This document shows, piece after piece, positions 6,928-16,183 of a stretch of 36,576 bases of DNA. The stretch is from positions 124,102-160,677 of the forward strand of contig NZ_VEGH01000011.1 of assembly GCF_007679345.1 (NCBI RefSeq), given 5' to 3'. Within the stretch, counting starts at the first letter, position 1; each line of letters starts with the position of its first letter. Source of the stretch: Cellulosimicrobium cellulans. Its GTDB lineage: Bacteria > Actinomycetota > Actinomycetes > Actinomycetales > Cellulomonadaceae. The notes under the pieces were generated by a model that did not search any database, was not told where the DNA came from, and saw only the letters and a program-made list of their open reading frames with translations. Both the position numbers and the translations under genes were made by a program.

Positions 6928-9417
6928 TTACTCGTTGTCGCCGCCGGTCGCGAGGGTGGCGGTCGACTGCTGCGGGCCGCCCTCCTCGGTGCCGGTCTCG
7001 CCGGCGTCCGGCCACACCCAGTCGCGCACCTCGGGGAGGTCCTCCCCGTGCGCCCGGGTGTAGTCGTGCGCCCGGAGCCGCGCGTCGACCATGCGCTGCC
7101 GCAGGCCCGCGTACTTCGAGCCCAGCGACGGCACCTGGTCGATGACGTCGATCACCAGGTGGTACCGGTCGAGGTCGTTGAGCATGACCATGTCGAACGG
7201 CGTGGTGGTCGTGCCCTCCTCCTTGTACCCCCGCACGTGCAGGTTCTTGTGCCCCTTGCGGCGGTACGTCAGGCGGTGGATCAGCCACGGGTAGCCGTGG
7301 TACGCGAACACGATCGGCTTGTCCGTGGTGAACAGGGTGTTGAAGTCGCGGTCCGACAGGCCGTGCGGGTGCTCCCGCTCGTCCTGCAGCCGCATGAGGT
7401 CGACGACGTTCACCACGCGCACCTTGAGGTCCGGCAGCTCCTGGCGGAGGATGTCGGCCGCGGCCAGCACCTCCAGCGTCGGCACGTCGCCCGCGCAGCC
7501 GAGGACGACGTCCGGGTCCTCGCCCTCGACCTCGGTGCCCGCCCACTCCCAGATGCCCAGGCCGCGGGTGCAGTGCGCGACGGCCTCGTCCATCGTCAGG
7601 AAGTTCGGCGCCGGCTGCTTGCCGGACACCACGACGTTGACGTACTGCCGGCTGCGCAGGCAGTGGTCGTACGTCGACAGCAGGGTGTTCGCGTCCGGCG
7701 GCAGGTACACCCGGACGATCTCGGCCTTCTTGTTGACCACGTGGTCGATGAAGCCCGGGTCCTGGTGGCTGAACCCGTTGTGGTCCTGGCGCCACACGTG
7801 GCTGGACAGCAGGTAGTTCAGCGACGCGATCGGCCGGCGCCACGGGATGTGGTTGGTGACCTTGAGCCACTTGGCGTGCTGGTTGAACATCGAGTCGACG
7901 ATGTGGATGAAGGCCTCGTACGAGGTGATCAGGCCGTGCCGGCCCGTCAGCAGGTAGCCCTCGAGCCAGCCCTGGCACTGGTGCTCGGACAGCATCTCGA
8001 CGACGCGGCCCATCCGGGCCAGGTGGTCGTCGACGTCCGTCGGCAGGTACTCGGCGTTCCACTGCTTGTTGGTCACGTCGAACACGGCCTGCAGGCGGTT
8101 GGACGCCGTCTCGTCCGGGCCGAAGATCCGGAAGTTGTCCGGGTTCCGCCGGATGACCTCGGTGAGGTACTTGCCGAGCTCGCGGGTCGCCTCGGAGATC
8201 GAGCCGCCGGGCACCGGCACGTCCACCGCGAAGTCGCGGAAGTCGGGCAGCCGCAGGTCCTTGAGCAGCAGCCCGCCGTTGGCGTGCGGGTTGTCGCTCA
8301 TCCGCAGCGTGCCGCCGGGGGACAGGGCCGTGATGTCGGCCTTGACCGAGCCGTCCGCCTCGAACAGCTCCTCCGGGCGGTACGACTTCAGCCAGCCCTC
8401 GAGGACCTGCAGGTGCTCGTCGGTGTCGCGGGCGCTGGCCAGCGGGACCTGGTGCGAGCGCCAGGAGTTCTCGACCTGCTTGTCGTCGATGACCGGCGGG
8501 CAGGTCCAGCCCTTGGGGGTCTTGAAGACGATCATCGGCCAGGCCGGGCGGGACTCGTCGCCCGCGGCGGCGCGCGCCTTGATCTCGGCGATCTCGTCCA
8601 GCACGACGTCGAGCAGCTCGGCGAACCGGGCGTGCACGGCCGCGTGGTCCTCGCCGTCGAAGCCGCCGACGAACAGGTGCGGCTTGTGGCCGTACCCGCG
8701 CATGAGGTCGAGGAGCTCGTCCTCCGGGATGCGCGCGAGGACGGTCGGGTTCGCGATCTTGTACCCGTTGAGGTGCAGGATCGGCAGCACGACGCCGTCC
8801 TTGGCCGGGTCGATGAACTTGTTCGAGTGCCAGGACGTCGCCAGCGGGCCGGTCTCGGCCTCGCCGTCGCCGACGACCGCCGCGACCAGCAGGTCCGGGT
8901 TGTCGAACGCCGCGCCGTACGCGTGGGACAGGGCGTAGCCGAGCTCGCCGCCCTCGTGGATGGACCCGGGGGTCTCCGGCGCCACGTGCGACGGGATGCC
9001 GCCCGGGAACGAGAACTGGCGGAACAGGCGGCGCACGCCCTCCTCGTCCGGCGTGATGTCCGAGTAGACCTCGGAGTAGGTGCCGTCCAGGTAGGCGCTC
9101 GCGACCAGGCCCGGGCCGCCGTGGCCGGGGCCGGTCAGGTAGAGCGTCGACTGCTGGCGCTCCGCGATCACGCGGTTCAGGTGCGCGTACAGGAAGTTCA
9201 GACCCGGCGTCGTGCCCCAGTGGCCGAGGAGCCGCGGCTTCACGTGGTCCTTGGTCAGCGGCTCGCGCAGCAGCGGGTTGGCCAGCAGGTAGATCTGCCC
9301 GACCGACAGGTAGTTGGCCGTCCGCCACCAGGCGTCGATCCGTCGGAGCGTCTCGTCCGACACCGGCTGGCCGGAACCGGCCCGCCAGGTCTCGGGCCTC
9401 GACGTCGTCGTAGTCAT
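6928..9417 (-). CDS. xfp: Xylulose-5-phosphate/fructose-6-phosphate phosphoketolase
   Basis: 829 residues, the full length for this thiamine-diphosphate enzyme. It splits xylulose-5-phosphate (and often fructose-6-phosphate) with phosphate into acetyl phosphate plus glyceraldehyde-3-phosphate or erythrose-4-phosphate. Seen: GHGGPG at residues 98-103, the ThDP/Mg motif [19 protein letters not shown] starting at 183, [21 protein letters not shown], and the C-terminal domain with SYEAF and [13 protein letters not shown]. The start at ATG 9415-9417 has a good GGGGAGAG Shine-Dalgarno. It stands before pta-ackA on the same strand but has its own terminator. A weaker DosR-like box at 9526-9535 lies in its promoter region. 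Whether it accepts both sugars cannot be read from sequence alone. Confidence 0.97.
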   Translation of the reverse strand: MTTTTSRPETWRAGSGQPVSDETLRRIDAWWRTANYLSVGQIYLLANPLLREPLTKDHVKPRLLGHWGTTPGLNFLYAHLNRVIAERQQSTLYLTGPGHGGPGLVASAYLDGTYSEVYSDITPDEEGVRRLFRQFSFPGGIPSHVAPETPGSIHEGGELGYALSHAYGAAFDNPDLLVAAVVGDGEAETGPLATSWHSNKFIDPAKDGVVLPILHLNGYKIANPTVLARIPEDELLDLMRGYGHKPHLFVGGFDGEDHAAVHARFAELLDVVLDEIAEIKARAAAGDESRPAWPMIVFKTPKGWTCPPVIDDKQVENSWRSHQVPLASARDTDEHLQVLEGWLKSYRPEELFEADGSVKADITALSPGGTLRMSDNPHANGGLLLKDLRLPDFRDFAVDVPVPGGSISEATRELGKYLTEVIRRNPDNFRIFGPDETASNRLQAVFDVTNKQWNAEYLPTDVDDHLARMGRVVEMLSEHQCQGWLEGYLLTGRHGLITSYEAFIHIVDSMFNQHAKWLKVTNHIPWRRPIASLNYLLSSHVWRQDHNGFSHQDPGFIDHVVNKKAEIVRVYLPPDANTLLSTYDHCLRSRQYVNVVVSGKQPAPNFLTMDEAVAHCTRGLGIWEWAGTEVEGEDPDVVLGCAGDVPTLEVLAAADILRQELPDLKVRVVNVVDLMRLQDEREHPHGLSDRDFNTLFTTDKPIVFAYHGYPWLIHRLTYRRKGHKNLHVRGYKEEGTTTTPFDMVMLNDLDRYHLVIDVIDQVPSLGSKYAGLRQRMVDARLRAHDYTRAHGEDLPEVRDWVWPDAGETGTEEGGPQQSTATLATGGDNE

Positions 9418-9525
9418 GCTCTCTCCCCGTTTCGCTGAACCACGGATGTGCCGTGGGCCCGGTCGAGCACCCCCCGCCGGGCCCCCTCAGCCTTGCGGCG
9501 CGTCGCGTCGCGAGCCGGGACGTCC

Positions 9526-9535
9526 GACCTAGGGC
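9526..9535. promoter_or_regulatory. Weak DosR/DevR-like box upstream of xfp
   Basis: GACCTAGGGC lies about 110 bases upstream of the xfp ATG. It shares GACC(A/T)AGGGC with the box at 18387-18400, but its outer bases are less symmetrical than the other boxes. It sits in the 242-bp divergent region between xfp and the SURF1 gene. Confidence 0.3.
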
Positions 9536-9647
9536 GCCCCGTGGCTGCTCAGGCAGCCGTCAACCATCCAACCCCATCGACCTGCGGGACGCACCAGGCC
9601 GGGGCCGCCGGCCCGCGCCCCGTTCCCGGTCCCGCAGGCGCGCCGGG

Positions 9648-9653
9648 TACCGT
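9648..9653 (+). promoter_or_regulatory. -10 element for a leaderless SURF1 message
   Basis: TACCGT ends six bases before the GTG start at 9660, so transcription would begin at the start codon itself. No Shine-Dalgarno is present. No clear -35 is visible. Confidence 0.5.
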
Positions 9654-9659
9654 GCTGCG

Positions 9660-10541
9660 GTGCCCCCGACCCGTCCCGAGCCCGCGCCCGCGCCGACGTC
9701 GCCGACGCTGTGGCGGGTCGCCCGCACGCCCCGGATGGTCGGGCTGCTCGTGCTGTTCCTCGCCGTCGCCGCCGTCTGCGGGCGGCTCGGCGCCTGGCAG
9801 CTCGAGCGCGCGGAGGTGCGTGGCGCCGCCGCGCAGGCCGCGAAGCTGGCCGAGGTCGAGGCGCAGGAGCCCGTGCCGATCGCCGAGGTGCTGCTGCCGC
9901 AGACCACCTTCGACGGCGCGCTGGTCGGCCGCCGCGTCGAGGTGACCGGCGAGTACGAGGCCGACGGGCAGCTGCTGGTGCCCGGTCGCGCGCTCGGCGA
10001 CCGCACCGGCTCGCTGGTGCTGACGCCGTTGCGGGTCGTGTCCGACGACCCGGCCGCCGACGGAGCGGTGCTGCCCGTGGTCCGCGGCTGGGTCGCCGGG
10101 GACGACCCCGCGGCGGGCGGGCTCGAGCCGCCGTCCGGGGCCGTGACGGTGACGGGCTACCTGCAGGCCTCCGAGGACTCCGGCGACCCGCACGGGACGC
10201 AGGCGCCCGGGACGACCGACACCATCTCGTCCGCCGAGCTGCTCGGCGTCTGGGGCGGGCCCATCTGGACCGGCTACGCGGTGCTGACGAGCTCGCAGCC
10301 GGCGCAGCCCGCGACCCTCGAGCTGCTGCCGCCGCCCACCCGCTCCGGTACGGGGCTCAACATCCAGAACCTGGGGTACGCGGCGCAGTGGTTCGTCTTC
10401 GGCGGGTTCGCGGTGTTCCTGTGGGTGCGGCTGCTCAAGGACGAGGTGCTGCGGCTGTCGGGGGCGTTCGACCCGGAGGAGGAGCCCGCGCCCGGGCAGG
10501 AGGCGGACGGCGCCGCCGCCGACGGCGCGCGCCCGGCCTGA
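9660..10541 (+). CDS. SURF1-like cytochrome oxidase assembly protein
   Basis: 293 residues from GTG 9660. The architecture is that of SURF1: one membrane helix near the N-terminus (about residues 22-40, MVGLLVLFLAVAAVCGRLG), directly followed by the family signature GAWQLERAE, a long extracytoplasmic domain, and a second membrane helix near the C-terminus after NIQNLGYAAQW (WFVFGGFAVFLW). SURF1 proteins help assemble heme-copper terminal oxidases in the membrane. I chose this GTG because the homology begins just after it and a TACCGT -10 lies six bases upstream. The open frame extends further upstream but only with low-complexity Arg/Pro sequence. The stop is one base from the stop of the converging ABC gene. 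Confidence 0.88.
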   Translation: MPPTRPEPAPAPTSPTLWRVARTPRMVGLLVLFLAVAAVCGRLGAWQLERAEVRGAAAQAAKLAEVEAQEPVPIAEVLLPQTTFDGALVGRRVEVTGEYEADGQLLVPGRALGDRTGSLVLTPLRVVSDDPAADGAVLPVVRGWVAGDDPAAGGLEPPSGAVTVTGYLQASEDSGDPHGTQAPGTTDTISSAELLGVWGGPIWTGYAVLTSSQPAQPATLELLPPPTRSGTGLNIQNLGYAAQWFVFGGFAVFLWVRLLKDEVLRLSGAFDPEEEPAPGQEADGAAADGARPA

Positions 10542-10542
10542 C

Positions 10543-12276
10543 CTACTCCCGCTGCCAGGAGCGCCAGAGCGAGGCGTAGTCCCCGCCCGCGGCGACCAGC
10601 TCGTCGTGCGGCCCGATCTCGCTGATCCGCCCCGCGTCGACCACGGCCACCCGGTCCGCGTCGTGCGCGGTGTGCAGCCGGTGCGCGATCGCGACGACCG
10701 TCCGCCCGTGCAGCACCGCGGACAGCGACCGCTCCAGGTGCCGCGCGGCCCGCGGGTCGAGCAGCGAGGTCGCCTCGTCCAGCACGAGCGTGTGCGGGTC
10801 GAGCAGGACCAGCCGCGCCAGCGCGACCTGCTGCGCCTGGGCGGGGGTCAGCGCGGTGCCGCCGGAGCCGACCGGGGTCGCCAGGCCCTCGGGCAGGGCC
10901 CGCACCCAGTCCCACGCGTCGACGGCGCGCAGGGCACGCTCCAGCGCCGCGTCGTCCGCTGCCGGGTCGGCGAGCCGCAGGTTGTCCGCGAGCGGGCCGA
11001 CGAACACGTGGTGCTCCTGGGTGACCAGCGCGACGTGACCGCGCAGCTCGTCCAGGGGCAGGTCGACCAGGGGGACGTCGCCGACCGTGACGGAGCCGCC
11101 CGTGGGCGGGTGGATGCCCGCGAGCATCCGGCCGAGCGTCGACTTGCCGGCGCCGGACGGGCCGACGACCGCCAGCCGCTCGCCGGGACGCAGGCCCAGG
11201 TCGATGCCGTGCAGCACGTCGTGGCCCTCGCGGTAGGCGTACCGGACCTCGCGCGCGGTGACGTCCGAGCCGCTCGGCCGCGCGTCGCGCGCGGTCCGGT
11301 CGGGGGCCACGTCGGCGACGCCGAGGATGCGGGCGAGCGACGTCGCGCCGACCTGGATCTCGTCCAGCCAGAAGATCAGCTCGCCGATCGGGTGGATGAT
11401 CTGCGTGGCGTACAGGGCGATGGTCGTGACCGCGCCGATCGTCGCGTGCCCGGTCGACACGAGGTACGCGCCCCAGGCGAGCACCGCGACCACCGGCAGC
11501 ACGAACGACGTGTCGACGCCCGGGAACAGCACGGAGCGCAGGTTCAGCGTGGCGCTCTCCGCGGCGAACGCCTCGCGCAGGTCGGCGTCCACCCGGGCGC
11601 GACGGCGCGCGCCGAGGCCCAGGGCGTCGACGGTGCGGGCGCCCTCGACGGACTCGGTGATCGTGCCGTTGAGCGTCGCGTACGCGGCCGACTCCCGCAG
11701 GTAGGCGGGCGCGGCGCGGCGCAGGTACCAGCGGGTGACGGCCAGCAGCAGCGGTACCCCGGCGAGCAGGCCGATCGCGACGAGCGCGTTCGTGGCGAAC
11801 GCGGCGACCAGGGTCAGGACGATCGTCGCCGCCGTGACCAGCAGGCGCGGCACGCCGAACCGGACGGTGTACTGGACCCGGTCGATGTCGGTCGTGGTCC
11901 GCGCGACCAGGTCGCCGGTGCCGGCCCGCTCCACCGTGGACAGCGGCAGCCGGGTGACCGTCGCGACGAACTCCTCGCGCAGCTCGGCGAACACGGTCTC
12001 CCCGAGGACCATCGCGGCGCGCTGGGCGTACCGGATCAGGACCGTCTGGGCGAGCACCGCCACGACGAGCACCAGGACGGTCCGGTCGACGGCCGTCGTG
12101 TCGGTGCCGGTGACCACGCCGTCGACCAGGCGGCCGAGCAGCCACGGCCCCGCGAGCCCGGCGGTGGCGGCGAGCACGTGCAGCAGCACGACGACGCCGA
12201 GGCCGCGGCGGTGCCGGCGCAGGAGCGCGGCGGTGTGCCGGCGCAGGGCGGCGGCGTCAGCGACGGGCAGCTTCAC
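10543..12276 (-). CDS. ABC exporter half-transporter, catalytic NBD (TMD-NBD)
   Basis: 577 residues: about six membrane helices in residues 20-300, then an ATPase domain. Walker A GPSGAGKST is intact (Lys378), Walker B plus catalytic Glu is intact (TLVLDEATS), and the H-loop is intact (VAIAHRLHT). The ABC signature is not: it reads LTPAQAQQ where LSGGQ is expected. The gene's start overlaps the end of the upstream half-transporter by 20 bases, so the two are translated together and very probably form a heterodimer. Such exporters have one consensus and one degenerate ATP site; here the consensus site would combine this Walker A/B with the partner's LSGGQ. The substrate is unknown. It could be a lipid, peptide or drug. 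Confidence 0.92.
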   Translation of the reverse strand: MKLPVADAAALRRHTAALLRRHRRGLGVVVLLHVLAATAGLAGPWLLGRLVDGVVTGTDTTAVDRTVLVLVVAVLAQTVLIRYAQRAAMVLGETVFAELREEFVATVTRLPLSTVERAGTGDLVARTTTDIDRVQYTVRFGVPRLLVTAATIVLTLVAAFATNALVAIGLLAGVPLLLAVTRWYLRRAAPAYLRESAAYATLNGTITESVEGARTVDALGLGARRRARVDADLREAFAAESATLNLRSVLFPGVDTSFVLPVVAVLAWGAYLVSTGHATIGAVTTIALYATQIIHPIGELIFWLDEIQVGATSLARILGVADVAPDRTARDARPSGSDVTAREVRYAYREGHDVLHGIDLGLRPGERLAVVGPSGAGKSTLGRMLAGIHPPTGGSVTVGDVPLVDLPLDELRGHVALVTQEHHVFVGPLADNLRLADPAADDAALERALRAVDAWDWVRALPEGLATPVGSGGTALTPAQAQQVALARLVLLDPHTLVLDEATSLLDPRAARHLERSLSAVLHGRTVVAIAHRLHTAHDADRVAVVDAGRISEIGPHDELVAAGGDYASLWRSWQRE

Positions 12277-14143
12277 GGCGGCCCTCCTCGTCGGTCGTGG
12301 TGGTGGGTGCGGCGTCGGCCCGGGCGGCCTCGTCGTCGGCGCGGGAGACCACGGAGCGGTAGGCCGCCCCGGTGGCGTCCTGCGCGGTGACCAGGTCGCG
12401 GTGCGTGCCGGTCGCGACGACCCGGCCCGCCGCGACCAGCGCCACCTCGTCCACGACGTCCAGCACCAGCGGGCTCGCCGTGACGACGACCGTGGTCGCG
12501 CCGCGGCGGGCGTCCGCCAGCCGGCGGGCGATCCGGGCCTCGGTGTGCGCGTCGACGGCGCTGGTCGGCTCGATCAGCACGAGCACCTCGGCGCCGGTCA
12601 GCAGCGCGCGGGCGAGCGCGACCCGCTGCCGCTGGCCGCCGGACAGCGAGCGGCCCTTCTCCTCGACCTCGCCGTCCAGGCCGCCGGGCACCGAGTCGAG
12701 CACGTCCCCGGCGTCGGCGACCCGCATCGCCTCGAGCAGCGCGTCGCGGTCGGCGCCGCCGCGCACGTCGAGCTCGTCGGCCAGGAGGCCGGTGAACAGG
12801 TGCGGGGTGGACTCGGCGACCACGACCCGGCTGCGGACCTCGGCCAGGCCGAGCTCGGTGAGCAGGGTGCGGCCCCAGCGGACCCGGGACAGGCCCGGGT
12901 CGTCCTCCGCCGCGGGCGGTGCCGGGACCGTCCCGTCCTGGCCGGAGTCGTCCAGGTCCTCGTCGTCCGCCCCGCCGTGCCGCTGCGGACCCAGCCGGCC
13001 CAGCCGCAGCGCCAGCCGCGCCGACTCGTCCGGGTCGGCGCTGACCAGCGCCGTGATCCGCCCCGGGCGCACGACCAGCCCGCTGCCCTCGTCCACCAGC
13101 GGCTCGCCGGCGGCGGGGGACGGTGCCGGGGTCGCGGGGTCGTCGGACCCCGCGACCGGCACGGACAGCACCCGGATGATCCGGCGGGCGCCGACCACCG
13201 CGCGGGTGGCCACGCGGATCGCCTCGCTCGCCGTCCACAGCGGCTGGGTCAGGAACGCCGCGAAGCCGTAGAACGCCACCAGCTGGCCCGGCGTGATGTC
13301 GCCGCTGATCGCGAGCCGGGCGCCGGCCCACACGACGACCGCGAGGAACAGCCCCGGGAGCAGCGTCTGCAGCGCGTCGAGCAGCGACTGGGTCTGCGAC
13401 ACCCGCACCCCCGCCGCGCGCACCTGCTGCGACTGCGCCCGGTACCGGTCGGCGAACACGTCCTCGCCGCCGATGCCGCGCAGGATGCGCAGGCCGGACA
13501 CCGTGTCCGCGCCCAGCGTCGTGAGCCGGCCCGTGGCCTCGCGCTGCTCGGACTGCCGCTTCTGCAGCGGGCGGACGAGCAGCGACAGGGCCGCGACCAC
13601 GACCGGCAGCCCGAGCAGGACCAGCAGGCCGAGCGGCACCGAGGTGCGCAGCAGCACCACGCCGAGCACCAGGTACGCCGCGATGCCGCCGACCAGCCGC
13701 GGGACGATGGCGTACACCTCGCCCATCCGCAGGGCGTCGGTGGCGACGGTCGCGACCACCTCGCCCGTCGGGAGCTCGTCGGTCACCGCGTCGCCGGTGC
13801 GGGTCACGTGGTGCCCGACCTGCTGCGAGGACGCGAACGCCGCGCGCAGCCAGTTCTCGACGTCGAGCCGGTGGCCCCAGACGTTCGTGCCGACCTGGAC
13901 CATGCCGAGCGCGAGCACGCCGAGGCAGCCCAGCCACAGCGCGGCGCTCAGGCCGTCGTCGAGCCCGTCGTCCACGACGCGGCCGAGCTGCCACGGCAGC
14001 AGCGCCGCGGCGACGTTGCCGACGACGGCGACGGCGGTGGCGCCCGCGAGGACGCCGAGCTGCCGGCGCCCCTGCCAGAGCATGAGGCGCCAGGGGCCGG
14101 TCAGCGGTGGTCGGCCGGGGTCGGGCAGGGGGAGGGGTCGCAC
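12257..14143 (-). CDS. ABC exporter half-transporter with degenerate NBD
   Basis: 628 residues from GTG 14141-14143. The first ~300 residues are a multi-helix membrane domain (starting near MLWQGRRQLGVLAGATAVAV). The ATPase domain keeps a canonical signature LSGGQRQRVALARALL (around residue 500) but has lost most other catalytic motifs. The Walker A position reads SADPDESAR with no Gly-Lys-Ser (around residue 368), Walker B reads VLVLIEPTS with Ile in place of the Mg-binding Asp, and the H-loop reads VVVTASP with no His. An acidic Asp-rich insert follows the broken Walker A. This is a stronger decay than the usual degenerate half. A -10 element TAGCGT lies eight bases before the GTG. An upstream ATG would extend the frame only with low-complexity sequence. 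Confidence 0.9.
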   Translation of the reverse strand: MRPLPLPDPGRPPLTGPWRLMLWQGRRQLGVLAGATAVAVVGNVAAALLPWQLGRVVDDGLDDGLSAALWLGCLGVLALGMVQVGTNVWGHRLDVENWLRAAFASSQQVGHHVTRTGDAVTDELPTGEVVATVATDALRMGEVYAIVPRLVGGIAAYLVLGVVLLRTSVPLGLLVLLGLPVVVAALSLLVRPLQKRQSEQREATGRLTTLGADTVSGLRILRGIGGEDVFADRYRAQSQQVRAAGVRVSQTQSLLDALQTLLPGLFLAVVVWAGARLAISGDITPGQLVAFYGFAAFLTQPLWTASEAIRVATRAVVGARRIIRVLSVPVAGSDDPATPAPSPAAGEPLVDEGSGLVVRPGRITALVSADPDESARLALRLGRLGPQRHGGADDEDLDDSGQDGTVPAPPAAEDDPGLSRVRWGRTLLTELGLAEVRSRVVVAESTPHLFTGLLADELDVRGGADRDALLEAMRVADAGDVLDSVPGGLDGEVEEKGRSLSGGQRQRVALARALLTGAEVLVLIEPTSAVDAHTEARIARRLADARRGATTVVVTASPLVLDVVDEVALVAAGRVVATGTHRDLVTAQDATGAAYRSVVSRADDEAARADAAPTTTTDEEGRREAARR

Positions 14144-14151
14144 GTGGGACA

Positions 14152-14157
14152 ACGCTA
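14152..14157 (-). promoter_or_regulatory. -10 element of the ABC exporter operon
   Basis: On the minus strand TAGCGT lies eight bases before GTG 14143 with no Shine-Dalgarno between, consistent with a leaderless or near-leaderless message. Confidence 0.45.
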
Positions 14158-14345
14158 CGGGTCGGCACCCACGCGGGGAACGGCAATTCCGCTGCTCCGC
14201 GCCGGGGCGGGCGACGCGGGTGCGCGACCGTCCACCGCGGCCCCCGGGCCGCGGTGCGGGGTCCGGTGCGGACCTGAGCGAGAATCGTGGGCGGACGCGC
14301 GGCCCCGCCCGCGCCCGCCGGCACACCCCGAGAGGACCCGCACCG

Positions 14346-14750
14346 ATGACCGAGCCCACCGGACAGCCCACGCCCGCCCCCGCCGAGGCCCGGCGGGCGG
14401 CCCCCGTGCCGCCGGGGACCCCCGGGCGCCTGACCCGGTACCGCGTGATGGCGTTCGTCACCGGCACGATGCTGCTCGTCCTGTGCCTCGAGATGGTGCT
14501 GAAGTACGTGTTCCACGCGAACGGCGTCGACCCGGCGACGGGGTCCCCGCTGCCGGTGCTCGGGACCTGGGTCGCGATCGTGCACGGCTGGATCTACGTC
14601 GTGTACCTGTTCACCGTGGTGCAGCTGTGGTCGGCGATGCGCTGGTCGCTCGGCCGGCTGGTGACGATGGCGCTCGCGGGCGTCGTGCCGGTGATGTCGT
14701 TCGTCCTCGAGCGGCGCGTGCACGCCGACGCGCGGGCGCGGCTCGGCTGA
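14346..14750 (+). CDS. DUF3817-type integral membrane protein
   Basis: 134 residues from ATG 14346, with a GAGAGGA Shine-Dalgarno upstream. After a Pro/Ala-rich N-terminal tail of about 35 residues come three predicted membrane helices: VMAFVTGTMLLVLCLEMVLKY, WVAIVHGWIYVVYLFTVVQLW, and LVTMALAGVVPVMSFVL. The TG-LL-L-EM-LKY opening and the HGW-YVVYL block are what I associate with the DUF3817 family of small actinobacterial membrane proteins. The molecular function is not known. The gene stands alone between a divergent ABC operon and a converging acyltransferase. The 45 bases to the latter hold no convincing terminator. Confidence 0.8.
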   Translation: MTEPTGQPTPAPAEARRAAPVPPGTPGRLTRYRVMAFVTGTMLLVLCLEMVLKYVFHANGVDPATGSPLPVLGTWVAIVHGWIYVVYLFTVVQLWSAMRWSLGRLVTMALAGVVPVMSFVLERRVHADARARLG

Positions 14751-14795
14751 GGCGAGCGCCGCGGCCCGCCGGTGGCTCGCGGGCGCCGGCCCGGG

Positions 14796-15962
14796 TCAGC
14801 GGGCGGCGCGCCGCGCCCGCCAGCGCGCCACCGGGCGCTCCACGAGCCACCAGCTCGCCGTGGCCGCCACCAGGGTCAGCGCGACGCCGAGCGCCATCCC
14901 GCCGAGGTCGTCGGGGTGCCCGAGCCAGCGCGTGATCGCCCCGTTCCACAGGTAGGCGGCGTACGAGACCGTGCCGAGCGCGACCGCGGGCCGGAGCCAG
15001 CGGCTCGGCAGCGCCCGCCAGCCGCCGACGTAGCTGATCAGCACGACGGTGGCGACGGCGACGGCCGGGACCCCCAGCAGGTACCAGGCGGTGTGCCCGG
15101 CCAGCCCGGTGAGGAGCGTGGCGGCGAGCAGCGCCACGACGATCCCCGCCTGCACGGCACGCCGCGCCCGGACCGTCTGCGGCAGCCGCGCCGCCACCGC
15201 CCTTCGCCCGAGGTAGCCGGCGCACCCGATCAGCAGCGCCGCGCCCCACGAGGTCGGCAGCGCGTACACCCGGGCCACGTCCGGCACCACCAGCAGCAGC
15301 GTCACCATGCAGGCCGCGAGGGCCGCCGCCACGCAGACCGCCGTCGCCGCGCGCAGCCAGCCGCGGCGCCAGGCCCACGCCAGGAGCAGCGGCCAGACGA
15401 GGTAGAACTGCTCCTCCGCCGCCAGGGTCCAGAAGTGGTAGACCGACTCGCTGCCGTGCGGCAGCCCGGGGATGTTGATCGTGTACGTCAGCGCCGCCAC
15501 GAGCGTCTCCGGCACGAGGTGCGCCTGGCCCAGCAGGTCGAACGCCCCCTCGACGACGACGTACCCGGCGAGCATGAGCAGCAGCGGCGGGTACAGCCGG
15601 AGCAGCCGGTGCGCGTAGAAGCGGCCGAACCGGATCCGCCCGCCCCGGTCGAGGTCGCGCATCAGCACGCCGGTGATGAGCCAGCCCGACAGGGCGAAGA
15701 ACACGGTCACGCCGAGGACCCCTGCGGCGCCGAACCGGTCGGGGGCCGCGTGGTTGAGCAGCACCAGGCCGACGGCGAGTCCGCGGAGGGCGTCGAGGCC
15801 GGGCAGCCGCGCGGGGCGGGGCGGGGTGCCGGGTGCGGTGCCGGATGCGGCACCGGTCGCGGCGCCGGGCGCGGCGGGGGCCGGCACCGGCGACGCGAAG
15901 CCGGTGCCGGGCAGTCCGGTGGTCGCGGTCGTCGGCGCGGCGGCCGGGGCGTCATCCCTCAC
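14796..15962 (-). CDS. Membrane acyltransferase, acyltransferase-3 (OafA/YrhL) family
   Basis: 388 residues from GTG 15960-15962. An Ala/Pro/Thr-rich cytoplasmic tail of about 45 residues precedes the family opening LPGLDALRGLAVGLVLLNH, whose His is the conserved catalytic residue of acyltransferase-3 proteins. About ten hydrophobic helices follow, with the usual FALSGWLITGVL, FYAHRLLRLYPPL and WTLAAEEQFYLVWPLLL blocks. The family transfers acyl groups from acyl-CoA to surface sugars, peptidoglycan or lipids; which acceptor is used here cannot be told. There is no C-terminal SGNH domain. The GTG start is supported by a TACCTT -10 seven bases upstream. Longer in-frame starts would add Arg-rich sequence unlike a protein. 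Confidence 0.9.
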   Translation of the reverse strand: MRDDAPAAAPTTATTGLPGTGFASPVPAPAAPGAATGAASGTAPGTPPRPARLPGLDALRGLAVGLVLLNHAAPDRFGAAGVLGVTVFFALSGWLITGVLMRDLDRGGRIRFGRFYAHRLLRLYPPLLLMLAGYVVVEGAFDLLGQAHLVPETLVAALTYTINIPGLPHGSESVYHFWTLAAEEQFYLVWPLLLAWAWRRGWLRAATAVCVAAALAACMVTLLLVVPDVARVYALPTSWGAALLIGCAGYLGRRAVAARLPQTVRARRAVQAGIVVALLAATLLTGLAGHTAWYLLGVPAVAVATVVLISYVGGWRALPSRWLRPAVALGTVSYAAYLWNGAITRWLGHPDDLGGMALGVALTLVAATASWWLVERPVARWRARRAAR

Positions 15963-15969
15963 GTAACGG

Positions 15970-15975
15970 AAGGTA
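15970..15975 (-). promoter_or_regulatory. -10 element of the acyltransferase gene
   Basis: TACCTT on the minus strand ends seven bases before the GTG start. A possible TTCTCA -35 stands 18 bases further upstream. Confidence 0.45.
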
Positions 15976-16147
15976 TGTCCGCTTTGCGAGGTTTGAGAAG
16001 AGCGCTGCCCGATGCGGGGCACGACCCCCACCGGATCTTCACACCCGCACCCGACGCTCACGTGACAGGAGGGTGCGGCGCCCCGACGCCGTGGCGCGCG
16101 TGACGGCCGCGACGGCATCGGTCCAGGTCGTCCGCGCACCGCGTGGC

Positions 16148-16153
16148 TATGCT
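16148..16153 (+). promoter_or_regulatory. -10 element of the MerR gene
   Basis: TATGCT lies 30 bases before the GTG start at 16184, with a strong AAGGAGG Shine-Dalgarno in between. No good -35 is visible. Confidence 0.45.
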
Positions 16154-16183
16154 GGCGCCGCGCGGTGCGGAAGGAGGTGGTCC

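Noticed and set aside
3452..9328. A continuous minus-strand open frame of nearly 2,000 codons across ackA, pta and xfp
   Set aside because: It holds the true ackA frame at its end, but the rest is an Arg/Pro/Gly-rich out-of-frame reading of pta and xfp with no protein-like pattern. Long stop-free frames are expected at this GC content.
11735..14935. A plus-strand open frame of over 1,000 codons opposite the ABC exporter
   Set aside because: Antisense shadow of the two transporter genes; low-complexity composition and no recognisable domain.
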